A stretch of 8,630 nucleotides of DNA, from contig JAACEA010000531.1 of NCBI GenBank assembly GCA_009936695.1, positions 1 to 8,630 on the forward strand, given 5' to 3'. Below, piece by piece: positions 1 to 5,717 of the stretch. Positions within the stretch are counted from its first letter, which is position 1, and each line of letters begins with the position of its first letter. The notes below the pieces were generated by a model. It did not search any database. It was not told the DNA's origin and was given only the letters and a program-made list of their open reading frames with translations. The position numbers and the translations under genes are program-made. The DNA comes from Planctomycetia bacterium. Lineage in GTDB: Bacteria; Planctomycetota; Phycisphaerae; Phycisphaerales; SM1A02.

Positions 1-284
1 TTCTCGGGCCAGTGGCCGGCCAGAAGTTCCTCGAGTTCCGCCGCGGTCTGGAACCGCTGGTCGATCCGGTGCGGACCCGGGGCGGGATCGGTGGTCGCGG
101 GCCCCCGGAGCAGGGTGATGCGATGGCCCCGGGCCGCCACGGCGTCGGCGATCGCCGCACCAAGTCGTCCGGAGGACCGGTTTCCCAGAAACCGGACTTC
201 GTCGACCGGTTCCCAGGTGGGGCCGGCGGTGACGAGGAAACGGAGGGGGGTTCCGGAGGAGGATGTCGGTGGTGGGCTGCTCAC
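1..284 (-). CDS. coaB: Phosphopantothenate-cysteine ligase (CoaB domain), 5' part only
   Basis: The 5' end of a minus-strand gene (94 codons) that leaves the window on the left. The translation contains 'FLVTAGPTWEPVDEVRFLGN' followed by 'RSSGRLGAAIADA' and 'RGHRITLLRGP', the nucleotide-binding N-terminus of the CoaB/DFP family. The usual pattern is VTAGgT.EPID.VR.I.NrSSGkmG. CoaB joins cysteine to 4'-phosphopantothenate in cytosolic coenzyme A synthesis. The start is GTG at 284, because an in-frame TGA lies three codons upstream; this also shows that no CoaC (flavin decarboxylase) domain precedes it, unlike the fused CoaBC of many bacteria. Only about ten residues (SSPPPTSSSG) come before the domain. 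No clear Shine-Dalgarno sequence is visible. It is transcribed divergently from the pilus cluster and is probably unrelated to it. The family call is firm; the exact start is less so. Confidence 0.88.
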   Translation of the reverse strand, partial: MSSPPPTSSSGTPLRFLVTAGPTWEPVDEVRFLGNRSSGRLGAAIADAVAARGHRITLLRGPATTDPAPGPHRIDQRFQTAAELEELLAGHWPE

Positions 285-304
285 GTGCGATCACGGTGGT
301 CGTA

Positions 305-333
305 TTGCAGTCGAGTGACTGCACCGCCATACT
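305..333 (+). promoter_or_regulatory. Candidate sigma70-type promoter for the first ATPase gene
   Basis: TTGCAG (305-310) and CATACT (328-333) are separated by 17 bases. CATACT matches TATAAT at four of six positions; TTGCAG shares TTG with TTGACA. The short stretch around it is the most AT-containing part of this divergent region. Transcription would begin near 340, just before the outer stem at 342. The match is imperfect and was found by eye. The minus-strand hexamer TAGTAT over the same bases has no good -35 partner. Confidence 0.35.
307..322. promoter_or_regulatory. Perfect inverted repeat in the promoter spacer, possible operator
   Basis: GCAGTC (307-312), GAGT, GACTGC (317-322): a perfect 6-base inverted repeat with a 4-base centre, between the proposed -35 and -10 elements and 23 bases upstream of the coaB start. 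The position would suit a repressor controlling one or both divergent genes. Six-base inverted repeats are common by chance, so this is only a candidate. Confidence 0.25.
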
Positions 334-341
334 AGGGGACT

Positions 342-477
342 CTGCGGGCCTCGCCGGCCTCCGTCCCCATCGGGGTCGGGGCCCGTCATCCCGATGAGGC
401 CTCGCAGTGTTCGACACGCCGTCCGGCGTGCCATCCAGAGAACGGATTCGGACCGCCGCCTCGCGCCGCGGTCGGAA
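342..477 (+). ncRNA. Structured 5' leader, three consecutive stem-loops
   Basis: Three helices follow one another. First, 342-352 pairs with 396-407 (11 pairs, one bulged T at 402). It encloses a second helix, 369-374 with 390-395, whose 15-base loop contains GGGGCCC. Then CACGCC (415-420) pairs with GGCGTG (425-430) across a GTCC loop. Last, 447-456 pairs with 468-477 (nine pairs and one G-G mismatch). A Shine-Dalgarno-like GGAG (490-493) and TTG 502 follow at once. The in-frame ATG at 394 is buried in the first stem. Codons 394-501 include AGG, AGA, AGT and CGA and have a lower GC third position than the gene body, so this stretch looks untranslated. It resembles no riboswitch class that I recognise. 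It could also be ordinary GC-rich self-complementarity. Confidence 0.4.
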
Positions 478-501
478 CGACCCAAGATCGGAGCCAGCGT
501 T

Positions 502-2247
502 TTGGCCAGGAAGGTTCGCAAGAAACTCGGTGAGATCCTCGTCGCCGACGGCATCGTCGAGGAGTCCTCGATCGCCACCTGTGAGACCGAGGCCCGCGAG
601 AGCGGGAAGCGACTCGGCGAGGTGCTGGTCGAAAAGGGCTTCGCCACGGAGATCCAGGTCGGCTCGAGCCTCGCCCGGCAGGCCGGGATGGACTTCGTGG
701 ACCTCGGAACCGCCGAAGGGTCGGGACAGGTGGATCTCTCGCTGGTCGACGAGGAGATCGTGCGGAAGCACTGCGTGATCCCGCTGTCCTCCGAGAGCGG
801 CAGGCTCCGGCTGCTCGTCCATGATCCGATGGACCTGGAGATGCTGGACCTCCTCCGATTCCGACTTCCCCAGGAGTTCGATCTCGTCGTCGGCGTCAAG
901 TCCCAGATGATGGACTGGATCGGCGAGGGCGGGGCGGCGAAGCTCGGTGGCGGCGAGGCGGGCCCGGACTCGATCGACGTCACCGTCGACAAGTCCGTGG
1001 ACAGCTCGGTCGACAGCTCGATCGACAGTTCCATCGACGTCGACGCGGGCGACTCCAAGATCGTCCGGCTGGTCAACGAACTCATCGTCGAAGCGGTCCG
1101 CGGCCGGGCGAGCGACATCCACGTCGAGCCTCGCGACGACCGCGTCGAACTCCGGTACCGGATCGACGGCGTCTGTCACGTCCGGCAGAGTCCCCCCAAG
1201 CGGAACCAGTCGGCGATTCTCGCCCGACTGAAGCTGATGGCGGGTGTGAACATCTCGGAACGCCGGATTCCCCAGGACGGGCGAATCAAGCTGCCCATCG
1301 ACGGTGCTCAGATCGACTTCCGGGTCTCGACGTGCCCCGCGTATCACGGGGAAAGCGTGGTCCTTCGAGTGCTGCGGCCGGATTCCGTGCAGATCGGCCT
1401 GCCGAGCCTCGGCTTCGAGCCCGACAATCTCGAGCTCTTCAACAAGATCATCCGTCGCCCGAACGGGATCTTCCTGGTGACGGGACCGACCGGTCCGGGC
1501 AAGACCACCACGCTGTACTCCGCGCTCAACGTGCTCAACGAGCCCAACCGGAAGATCATCACCGCCGAGGATCCGGTGGAGTACAACTTCAACGGCATCA
1601 ACCAGGTGCAGGTCCGCGATTCGATCGGGCTCACCTTCCCGCTGATCCTCAAGGCCATGCTTCGGCAGGCACCCAACGTGGTGCTGGTCGGCGAGATCCG
1701 AGACCGTGAAGTGGGGGACATCGCGATCCAGGCGGCCCTCACCGGTCACCTCGTGTTCTCGACCCTCCATACCAACGACGCCCCGAGTGCGATCACGCGT
1801 CTCGTCGACATGGGGATCAAGCCGTTCCTCGTCGCGAGTTCGATCCAGGCGATCATGGCTCAGCGGCTCATCCGGGTGCTCTGCCCGAAGTGCAAGCGAC
1901 TCGACCCCAACCCGGACCGGAAGCTGCTCTCGCTGGTGAACATCAGCGAGGAGGAGATCGCCGGTGGCGAGATCCACGAGGCGGTCGGTTGCGCCGCCTG
2001 CAACGGCAACGGCTATCGAGGTCGCATGGCGATCTTCGAGATGATGGTGATGAACGCCGAAATCCGGGAGCTCGCCTTCGAGCGGGCGTCGATCTCGAAG
2101 ATCCGGGAGGCGGCCATCCGCGGTGGCATGCGAAGCCTGCTCGGCGATGGCAAGTTGAAGATCCTCCGCGGCATCACCACTCCGGTGGAAGTCGCTCGTT
2201 TCGCGCAGATCGAAGGCTTCGATCCTTCGGAGATCGGCGCCGCCTGA
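502..2247 (+). CDS. GspE/PilB-family assembly ATPase with MshEN N-domain, divergent core
   Basis: Hexameric ATPase of the type II secretion / type IV pilus family, 581 residues from TTG 502. That start is preferred over ATG 394 because GGAG lies 8 bases upstream and the extra 36 residues are Arg-rich and overlap hairpins. Residues 1-65 hold two MshEN motifs: the first (8-31) is degenerate, with E and A where L and Q are expected, and the second (37-60, RLG...LARQ) is good. A linker at about 158-182 is made of S-V/I-D-S repeats. The ATPase core has GPTGPGKT (328-335), TAEDPVE (354-360), GEIRD (397-401), TGHLVFSTLHT (414-424) and a zinc tetracysteine (C461, C464, C497, C500). Oddities: the P-loop serine is proline, and the usual RQDPD before Walker B reads RQAPN. 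It may be a specialised or regulatory paralogue of the motor encoded at 3868. It is followed by pilT after 93 bases. Confidence 0.9.
   Translation: MARKVRKKLGEILVADGIVEESSIATCETEARESGKRLGEVLVEKGFATEIQVGSSLARQAGMDFVDLGTAEGSGQVDLSLVDEEIVRKHCVIPLSSESGRLRLLVHDPMDLEMLDLLRFRLPQEFDLVVGVKSQMMDWIGEGGAAKLGGGEAGPDSIDVTVDKSVDSSVDSSIDSSIDVDAGDSKIVRLVNELIVEAVRGRASDIHVEPRDDRVELRYRIDGVCHVRQSPPKRNQSAILARLKLMAGVNISERRIPQDGRIKLPIDGAQIDFRVSTCPAYHGESVVLRVLRPDSVQIGLPSLGFEPDNLELFNKIIRRPNGIFLVTGPTGPGKTTTLYSALNVLNEPNRKIITAEDPVEYNFNGINQVQVRDSIGLTFPLILKAMLRQAPNVVLVGEIRDREVGDIAIQAALTGHLVFSTLHTNDAPSAITRLVDMGIKPFLVASSIQAIMAQRLIRVLCPKCKRLDPNPDRKLLSLVNISEEEIAGGEIHEAVGCAACNGNGYRGRMAIFEMMVMNAEIRELAFERASISKIREAAIRGGMRSLLGDGKLKILRGITTPVEVARFAQIEGFDPSEIGAA
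994..1041 (+). repeat. Four 12-base coding repeats (SVDS/SIDS linker)
   Basis: Four imperfect 12-base units at 994-1005, 1006-1017, 1018-1029 and 1030-1041 encode SVDS, SVDS, SIDS and SIDV. They lie in the acidic, flexible linker between the MshEN domain and the ATPase core. Unit number could change by slippage without breaking the reading frame. The paralogue at 3868 has no such repeat in its linker. Confidence 0.7.
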
Positions 2248-2256
2248 TCCGGTCCG

Positions 2257-2270
2257 GGCCCGCCCGGGCC
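2257..2270 (+). other. GC-rich hairpin in the spacer between the first ATPase gene and pilT
   Basis: GGCCC (2257-2261), GCCC loop, GGGCC (2266-2270): a perfect 5-pair stem 9 bases after the upstream stop, followed by a pyrimidine-rich stretch without a true T run. It may be an attenuating or RNA-processing hairpin. The missing T tract argues against an intrinsic terminator. The rest of the 93-base spacer shows no promoter that I can recognise and no Shine-Dalgarno sequence before pilT. Confidence 0.35.
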
Positions 2271-2340
2271 GCTTCTCCTCTCGTTCCTTCGCGGTCGTCC
2301 GTTCCAGTCGACGCCCGCTCCATCAACGGTTTTTCGACCC

Positions 2341-3474
2341 ATGTCCACGATCCAGATCGACCGCCTTCTCGACACCGTCGTCAAGCAGAACTGCTCGGAC
2401 CTCCACCTGACGGTGGGCCGTCCGCCGACGGTCCGCCTCAACGGCGTGCTCCGGAACCTCCAGACGAAGACGCTGGATTCCGACGACATGGTCGCGTTGA
2501 TGAAGTCCATCACGCCCGAGCAGAACCAGCAGGAACTGCAGGAGGTCGGATCGACCGACTTCGGCATGGCCTACGGCGACAAGGCTCGATTCCGCGTCGC
2601 GGTGTTCCGACAGCGTGGCCACGTCGCGATGGTCCTCCGGCTGATCCCCAACAAACTGCTGACCTTCGAGGAGATCGGCCTCCCGCCGATCTGCAAGGAG
2701 CTGATCCGTCGTCCTCGGGGCCTCTTCATCGTGACCGGCCCCACCGGGTCGGGGAAGACGACCTCGCTCGCCACCATGTTGGACTTCATCAACGACACCA
2801 TGGATCGGCACATGATCACGACCGAGGATCCGATCGAGTACTACCACCACCACAAGAAGTCGATCGTGAACCAGCGCGAGCTGGGCGGCGACGTGCCTTC
2901 CTTCTCCGAATCGCTCCGGCGGGCGCTGCGACAGGATCCAGACGTGATCCTCGTCGGCGAAATGCGAGACCTCGAGACGATGGAGGCCGCGATCGCCGCG
3001 GCGGAGACGGGTCACCTCGTGTTCGCCACGCTCCACACCACCGGCGCGTCAGGCACCATCAACCGAATCATCGATGCGTTCCCGGTCGACCAGCAGGCCC
3101 AGGTGCGGGTCCAGCTCTCGGTCGCGCTGATCGCGGTGCTCAGCCAGCAGCTGCTCTCCCGCTCCGATAAGCCCGGTCGAGTGGCGGCCTACGAGTTCCT
3201 CGTGGTCACGCCCGCGATCTCCAACCTGATCCGCGAGAACAAGACCTTCCGAATCGACTCGGCGATCCAGACCGGAAAGAAGTTCGGCATGCAGCTGCTC
3301 GACGACCACCTCTGGTCGCTCTATTCCAAGGGGATGATTTCCGCGGAGGAGATGATCGACAAGGGCAAGGATGCGAGCGACCTGACCCAGAAGGTCCACC
3401 GGGCCGGTGGGTTGGTCGGCCGAAGCGAATTGGACGAATCGGCAGACCCGGAATCGGCCGGGAAGGCCTCCTGA
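2341..3474 (+). CDS. pilT: PilT, type IV pilus retraction ATPase
   Basis: Cytosolic hexameric ATPase that powers pilus disassembly and retraction at the PilC platform. The 377-residue product is a textbook PilT: SDLHLTVGRPP (19-29) in the N-domain, Walker A GPTGSGKT (133-140), TTEDPIEY (160-167), RQDPDVILVGEMRDLET (197-213), the His box TGHLVFATLHTTGA (223-236), and AISNLIRE (292-299), close to the AIRNLIRE motif needed for retraction in studied PilT proteins. The tetracysteine and MshEN domain of PilB are absent, as expected. It is slightly longer than well-known PilT proteins of about 345 residues, because of an acidic Ser/Glu/Asp-rich tail after residue 345. The ATG at 2341 puts the conserved N-terminus right at the start, but no Shine-Dalgarno sequence precedes it. 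It lies between two GspE/PilB-type genes. Confidence 0.95.
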   Translation: MSTIQIDRLLDTVVKQNCSDLHLTVGRPPTVRLNGVLRNLQTKTLDSDDMVALMKSITPEQNQQELQEVGSTDFGMAYGDKARFRVAVFRQRGHVAMVLRLIPNKLLTFEEIGLPPICKELIRRPRGLFIVTGPTGSGKTTSLATMLDFINDTMDRHMITTEDPIEYYHHHKKSIVNQRELGGDVPSFSESLRRALRQDPDVILVGEMRDLETMEAAIAAAETGHLVFATLHTTGASGTINRIIDAFPVDQQAQVRVQLSVALIAVLSQQLLSRSDKPGRVAAYEFLVVTPAISNLIRENKTFRIDSAIQTGKKFGMQLLDDHLWSLYSKGMISAEEMIDKGKDASDLTQKVHRAGGLVGRSELDESADPESAGKAS

Positions 3475-3516
3475 GTGAAAACGCCGCGAGATATCGAGGC
3501 CAAAGCACGGATTTGA

Positions 3517-3540
3517 ATCGTTTTTCACGATATTTCATTT
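3517..3540 (+). terminator. Weak terminator-like hairpin after pilT
   Basis: ATCGT (3517-3521), loop TTTTC, ACGAT (3527-3531), then ATTTCATTT. The stem has only five pairs, but it sits in the most AT-rich stretch of the window, 43 bases after the pilT stop. GTGAAAACG directly after the stop (3475-3483) could also pair with CGTTTTTCAC (3519-3528) apart from one extra T. Ending one transcript here would fit the new promoter-like element at 3577. Confidence 0.35.
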
Positions 3541-3576
3541 TCGCGTGTCGCATGCCCCCTGGGCTGCGAGAACGCC

Positions 3577-3601
3577 GAAACCCTTTGTCATCCAGTGCGT
3601 A
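3577..3601 (+). promoter_or_regulatory. Candidate ECF-sigma promoter upstream of the second ATPase gene
   Basis: GAAAC (3577-3581), a 16-base spacer, and CGTA (3598-3601). This is the architecture of ECF sigma-W-type promoters (TGAAAC, 16 bases, CGTA); only the first T is replaced by C. Transcription would begin near 3608-3611, at the start of the structured leader and about 258 bases before the ATG at 3868. An overlapping TAGTAT (3600-3605) could serve as a -10 hexamer, but it lacks a TTGACA-like partner at 17 bases. Confidence 0.4.
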
Positions 3602-3608
3602 GTATGGT

Positions 3609-3833
3609 GACGACGGAGTTCCGCTCCCAGGTGCCGGCCGAGGTCGGCTCCATCCAAGGGTGCGAAGCTCAGCCATGAGGAAGCGTGACCGGTTCGACCG
3701 GCCGTTTCCACGGACCCCGGCGTTCGGGGTCGCCATCCGAAAAGTGGATGGTCGTCAGCGCTCTGGATTGGAGCCGGTGAACCGCCGGTTCCACGGATCC
3801 CGGAAACAGCATCGTTCAGGCCCCACCCGGGCC
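3609..3833 (+). ncRNA. Structured leader RNA upstream of the second ATPase gene
   Basis: No gene fits the 393-base gap 3475-3867, but it is dense in helices. The longest is 3646-3655 with 3765-3775 (ten pairs, one bulged T at 3768), enclosing about 109 bases. Inside it are CTCA/TGAG (3668-3679), CCGGT/ACCGG (3689-3701), GACCCCG/CGGGGTC (3713-3731, seven perfect pairs) and CCATCC/GGATGG (3733-3751, six pairs, GAAAAGT loop). Before it lie GGAG/CTCC (3615-3627) and GCCGGC/GTCGGC (3633-3648); the latter competes with the long helix for 3646-3648. After it come GAACC/GGTTC (3779-3791) and GGCCC/GGGCC (3819-3833). GACGA (3609-3613) could pair with TCGTC (3752-3756) to form a pseudoknot. This could be a cis-acting leader or a separate small RNA. 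I do not recognise a known class. Confidence 0.4.
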
Positions 3834-3851
3834 CGACCGGTCACACCCCGC

Positions 3852-3856
3852 AGGAG
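3852..3856 (+). promoter_or_regulatory. Ribosome binding site for the second ATPase gene
   Basis: AGGAG lies 11 bases before ATG 3868. It supports that start and shows that translation begins downstream of the structured leader. Confidence 0.6.
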
Positions 3857-3867
3857 CGTCGACGAGC

Positions 3868-5616
3868 ATGGCCAAGGTCAGCACCAGTGAATTGAAGGGG
3901 CGCAAGTTCGGTCGCGTCCTCGTGAAACTCGGGAAGGTCACCCGGGAGCAGGTCCACGAGGCCCTCAAGGTCCAGCAGGGCCAGGCCGGTCGCAAGGTCG
4001 GTGAGATCCTCGTCGATCTCGGATACATCACCGAAGACGACATCCGGGCCGCCCTCGCCGGGCAGGCCGGGATCGAGCAGGTCGTCCTGCGGGACCGCGA
4101 AATCTCGGACGAGACCTTCGCCGCGATCCCCGCGACCACCGCCACGACCTATCAGATCGTGCCGATCAAGTTCGATCCCGAGCGGAACGCGATCGCGGTG
4201 GCGGTCAAGAGCCCCGACAACTTCGCGGCGGTCGACGACCTGAGGAACCTCCTCGGATTCAAGCGGGTCAAGCCAGTGCTCGCCTCCGCGGAGGAGATCG
4301 ACGAGATCCTTCAGGAACGCTACGCGGCGAAGGGCAGCGGTTTCAGCGAGATCTACGCCGAGGCCGGCGACTCCGCCGTCATCGCTTCGCTCGAGGGCCG
4401 GGGCGATTCCCTCGATCTCGACATGCTCGAAGAGGCCTCCGGCGACAACGCGATCGTCCGGCTCGTGCAGGAGACGCTGCTCATCGCGATCCGCGACAAG
4501 GCGTCGGACATCCACTTCGAACCGTTCGAGGAGGAGTTCAAGATCCGCTACCGGATCGACGGCGTGCTCTACGAGATGGCGCCTCCCGACAAGCGGCTCG
4601 CCCTTCCCATCGTCAGCCGCATCAAGGTCATGTCGAAGCTCGACATCGCCGAACGGCGACTCCCCCAGGACGGCCGGATCGAGATGTCGCTGCCGGGGAC
4701 CGGTGCCCCGATCGACCTCCGGGTCGCGGTGCTCCCGACGATGTTCGGTGAGTCGGTGGTGCTTCGAGTGCTCGACCGCTCGAACGTCCAGCTGAGTCTC
4801 GATCGCGTCGGACTTCGCGACGACGACCTCGAACGGGTGCGCGGCCTGATCAACAAGCCCAACGGCATCGTGCTGGTCACCGGTCCGACCGGTTCGGGGA
4901 AGACCACCACGCTCTACGCGGCGCTCACCGAGCTCAACACGCCGGACCGGAAGATCCTCACCGCCGAGGATCCCGTCGAGTACGACATCGACGGCCTCAT
5001 CCAGTGCCAGGTGAACGTCGATCAGGAACTCACGTTCAGCAAGCTGCTCCGCTCCTTCCTCCGGCAGGATCCCGACACCATCCTGGTGGGCGAGATCCGG
5101 GACCTCGAGACGGCGCAGATCGCGATTCAGGCGTCGCTCACGGGTCACCTCGTGTTCTCGACGCTGCACACCAACGATGCGCCCAGTTCCGTCCTTCGAC
5201 TCGTCGATCTCGGCGTCGAGAGCTTCCTGCTCACCGCGACGCTCGAAGCGATCGTGGCCCAGCGACTGATCCGGAAGATCTGCGAGAAGTGCAAGGAGGA
5301 GTTCGTGCCGACGGAGGAGCAGCTGATGGAGCTCTCGCTCCTTCCCGCGGACGTCGAGGGAAGGACCTTCTTCCGAGGGCGCGGCTGCAGCAACTGCATG
5401 AAGACCGGCTACAAGGGCCGGATGGCGATCTTCGAGATCATGACGCTGGACGACACGCTCCGCGAGATGATCATGTCGCAGGCCTCCACCGCGGTGCTCC
5501 GCGACGAAGCCCGGCGACGAGGGATGCGGACCCTCCGCGAATCGGGCCTTCTGGCGATCTACGAGGGCCAGAGCACGATCGAGGAAGTCGTCCGCGAGAC
5601 CATCGCGGAAGAGTGA
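3868..5616 (+). CDS. pilB: PilB/GspE-type extension ATPase with MshEN N-domain
   Basis: Cytosolic hexameric ATPase that drives pilus or pseudopilus assembly at the PilC platform; 582 residues, normal for the family. Residues 13-36 and 43-66 are tandem MshEN motifs ending in Q36 and Q66. This fold binds cyclic di-GMP in MshE-type proteins; here the lead arginine of both motifs is lysine, so binding is uncertain. The N2 domain carries SDIHFEPFEEEFKIRYRIDG (213-232). The core is fully canonical: Walker A GPTGSGKT (339-346), TAEDPVE (365-371), RQDPDTILVGEIRDLET (399-415), TGHLVFSTLHTNDA (425-438) and zinc cysteines C472, C475, C507, C510. In contrast to the paralogue at 502, every motif residue is intact, so this is the likelier main motor. 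Context (pilT upstream, pilC downstream) favours a pilus, but gspE is an equally valid family name. Confidence 0.93.
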   Translation: MAKVSTSELKGRKFGRVLVKLGKVTREQVHEALKVQQGQAGRKVGEILVDLGYITEDDIRAALAGQAGIEQVVLRDREISDETFAAIPATTATTYQIVPIKFDPERNAIAVAVKSPDNFAAVDDLRNLLGFKRVKPVLASAEEIDEILQERYAAKGSGFSEIYAEAGDSAVIASLEGRGDSLDLDMLEEASGDNAIVRLVQETLLIAIRDKASDIHFEPFEEEFKIRYRIDGVLYEMAPPDKRLALPIVSRIKVMSKLDIAERRLPQDGRIEMSLPGTGAPIDLRVAVLPTMFGESVVLRVLDRSNVQLSLDRVGLRDDDLERVRGLINKPNGIVLVTGPTGSGKTTTLYAALTELNTPDRKILTAEDPVEYDIDGLIQCQVNVDQELTFSKLLRSFLRQDPDTILVGEIRDLETAQIAIQASLTGHLVFSTLHTNDAPSSVLRLVDLGVESFLLTATLEAIVAQRLIRKICEKCKEEFVPTEEQLMELSLLPADVEGRTFFRGRGCSNCMKTGYKGRMAIFEIMTLDDTLREMIMSQASTAVLRDEARRRGMRTLRESGLLAIYEGQSTIEEVVRETIAEE

Positions 5617-5619
5617 GCG

Positions 5620-5657
5620 GACACCACGGTTCCGGCGGCCGCGGGGTCGCCGGTGTC
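5620..5657 (+). other. Hairpin between the second ATPase gene and pilC
   Basis: CCGGCG (5632-5637) pairs with CGCCGG (5648-5653) across a 10-base loop. GACA (5620-5623) and TGTC (5654-5657) can extend the stem past an 8-base bulge. It begins four bases after the stop codon and lacks a T tract. It may mark a transcript-processing or partial-termination point inside the operon. The rest of the 101-base spacer holds only the pilC ribosome binding site. Confidence 0.3.
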
Positions 5658-5703
5658 GATTGAACGCGGGCGTCCCGGACGACCCGTACCAAACACGAGG
5701 ATC

Positions 5704-5709
5704 AGGAAG
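5704..5709 (+). promoter_or_regulatory. Ribosome binding site for pilC
   Basis: AGGAAG lies 8 bases before ATG 5718, a good Shine-Dalgarno match that fixes the start. Confidence 0.65.
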
Positions 5710-5717
5710 ACCAGACC

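Noticed and set aside
12..335. Plus-strand reading frame of 107 codons at the left edge.
   Set aside because: It is the antisense of the CoaB domain, and the minus-strand translation is clearly the conserved one.
3206..3736. Minus-strand reading frame of 176 codons across the end of pilT and the gap.
   Set aside because: It is antisense to well-conserved pilT and its product is Arg/Ser/Pro-rich and low in complexity.
3657..3757. Resemblance to a cyclic di-GMP-I (GEMM) riboswitch: GGGTGCGAAGC and CCATCCGAAAAGTGG recall parts of the consensus.
   Set aside because: The pieces are in the wrong order and spacing, GCACAGGGCAAACC is absent, and the invariant GACGCAAAGC is not matched. I see only local similarity.
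3660..3890. Small plus-strand reading frame (76 codons) from GTG 3660, overlapping the start of the second ATPase gene.
   Set aside because: The product is Arg/Pro-rich, there is no ribosome binding site, it overlaps the hairpins and it resembles no known family. Probably a chance frame in GC-rich DNA.
3841..5169. Long minus-strand reading frame (442 codons) opposite the second ATPase gene.
   Set aside because: It is the mirror of a conserved gene in high-GC sequence; its Asp/Arg/Leu/Val-rich composition is typical of such shadows.
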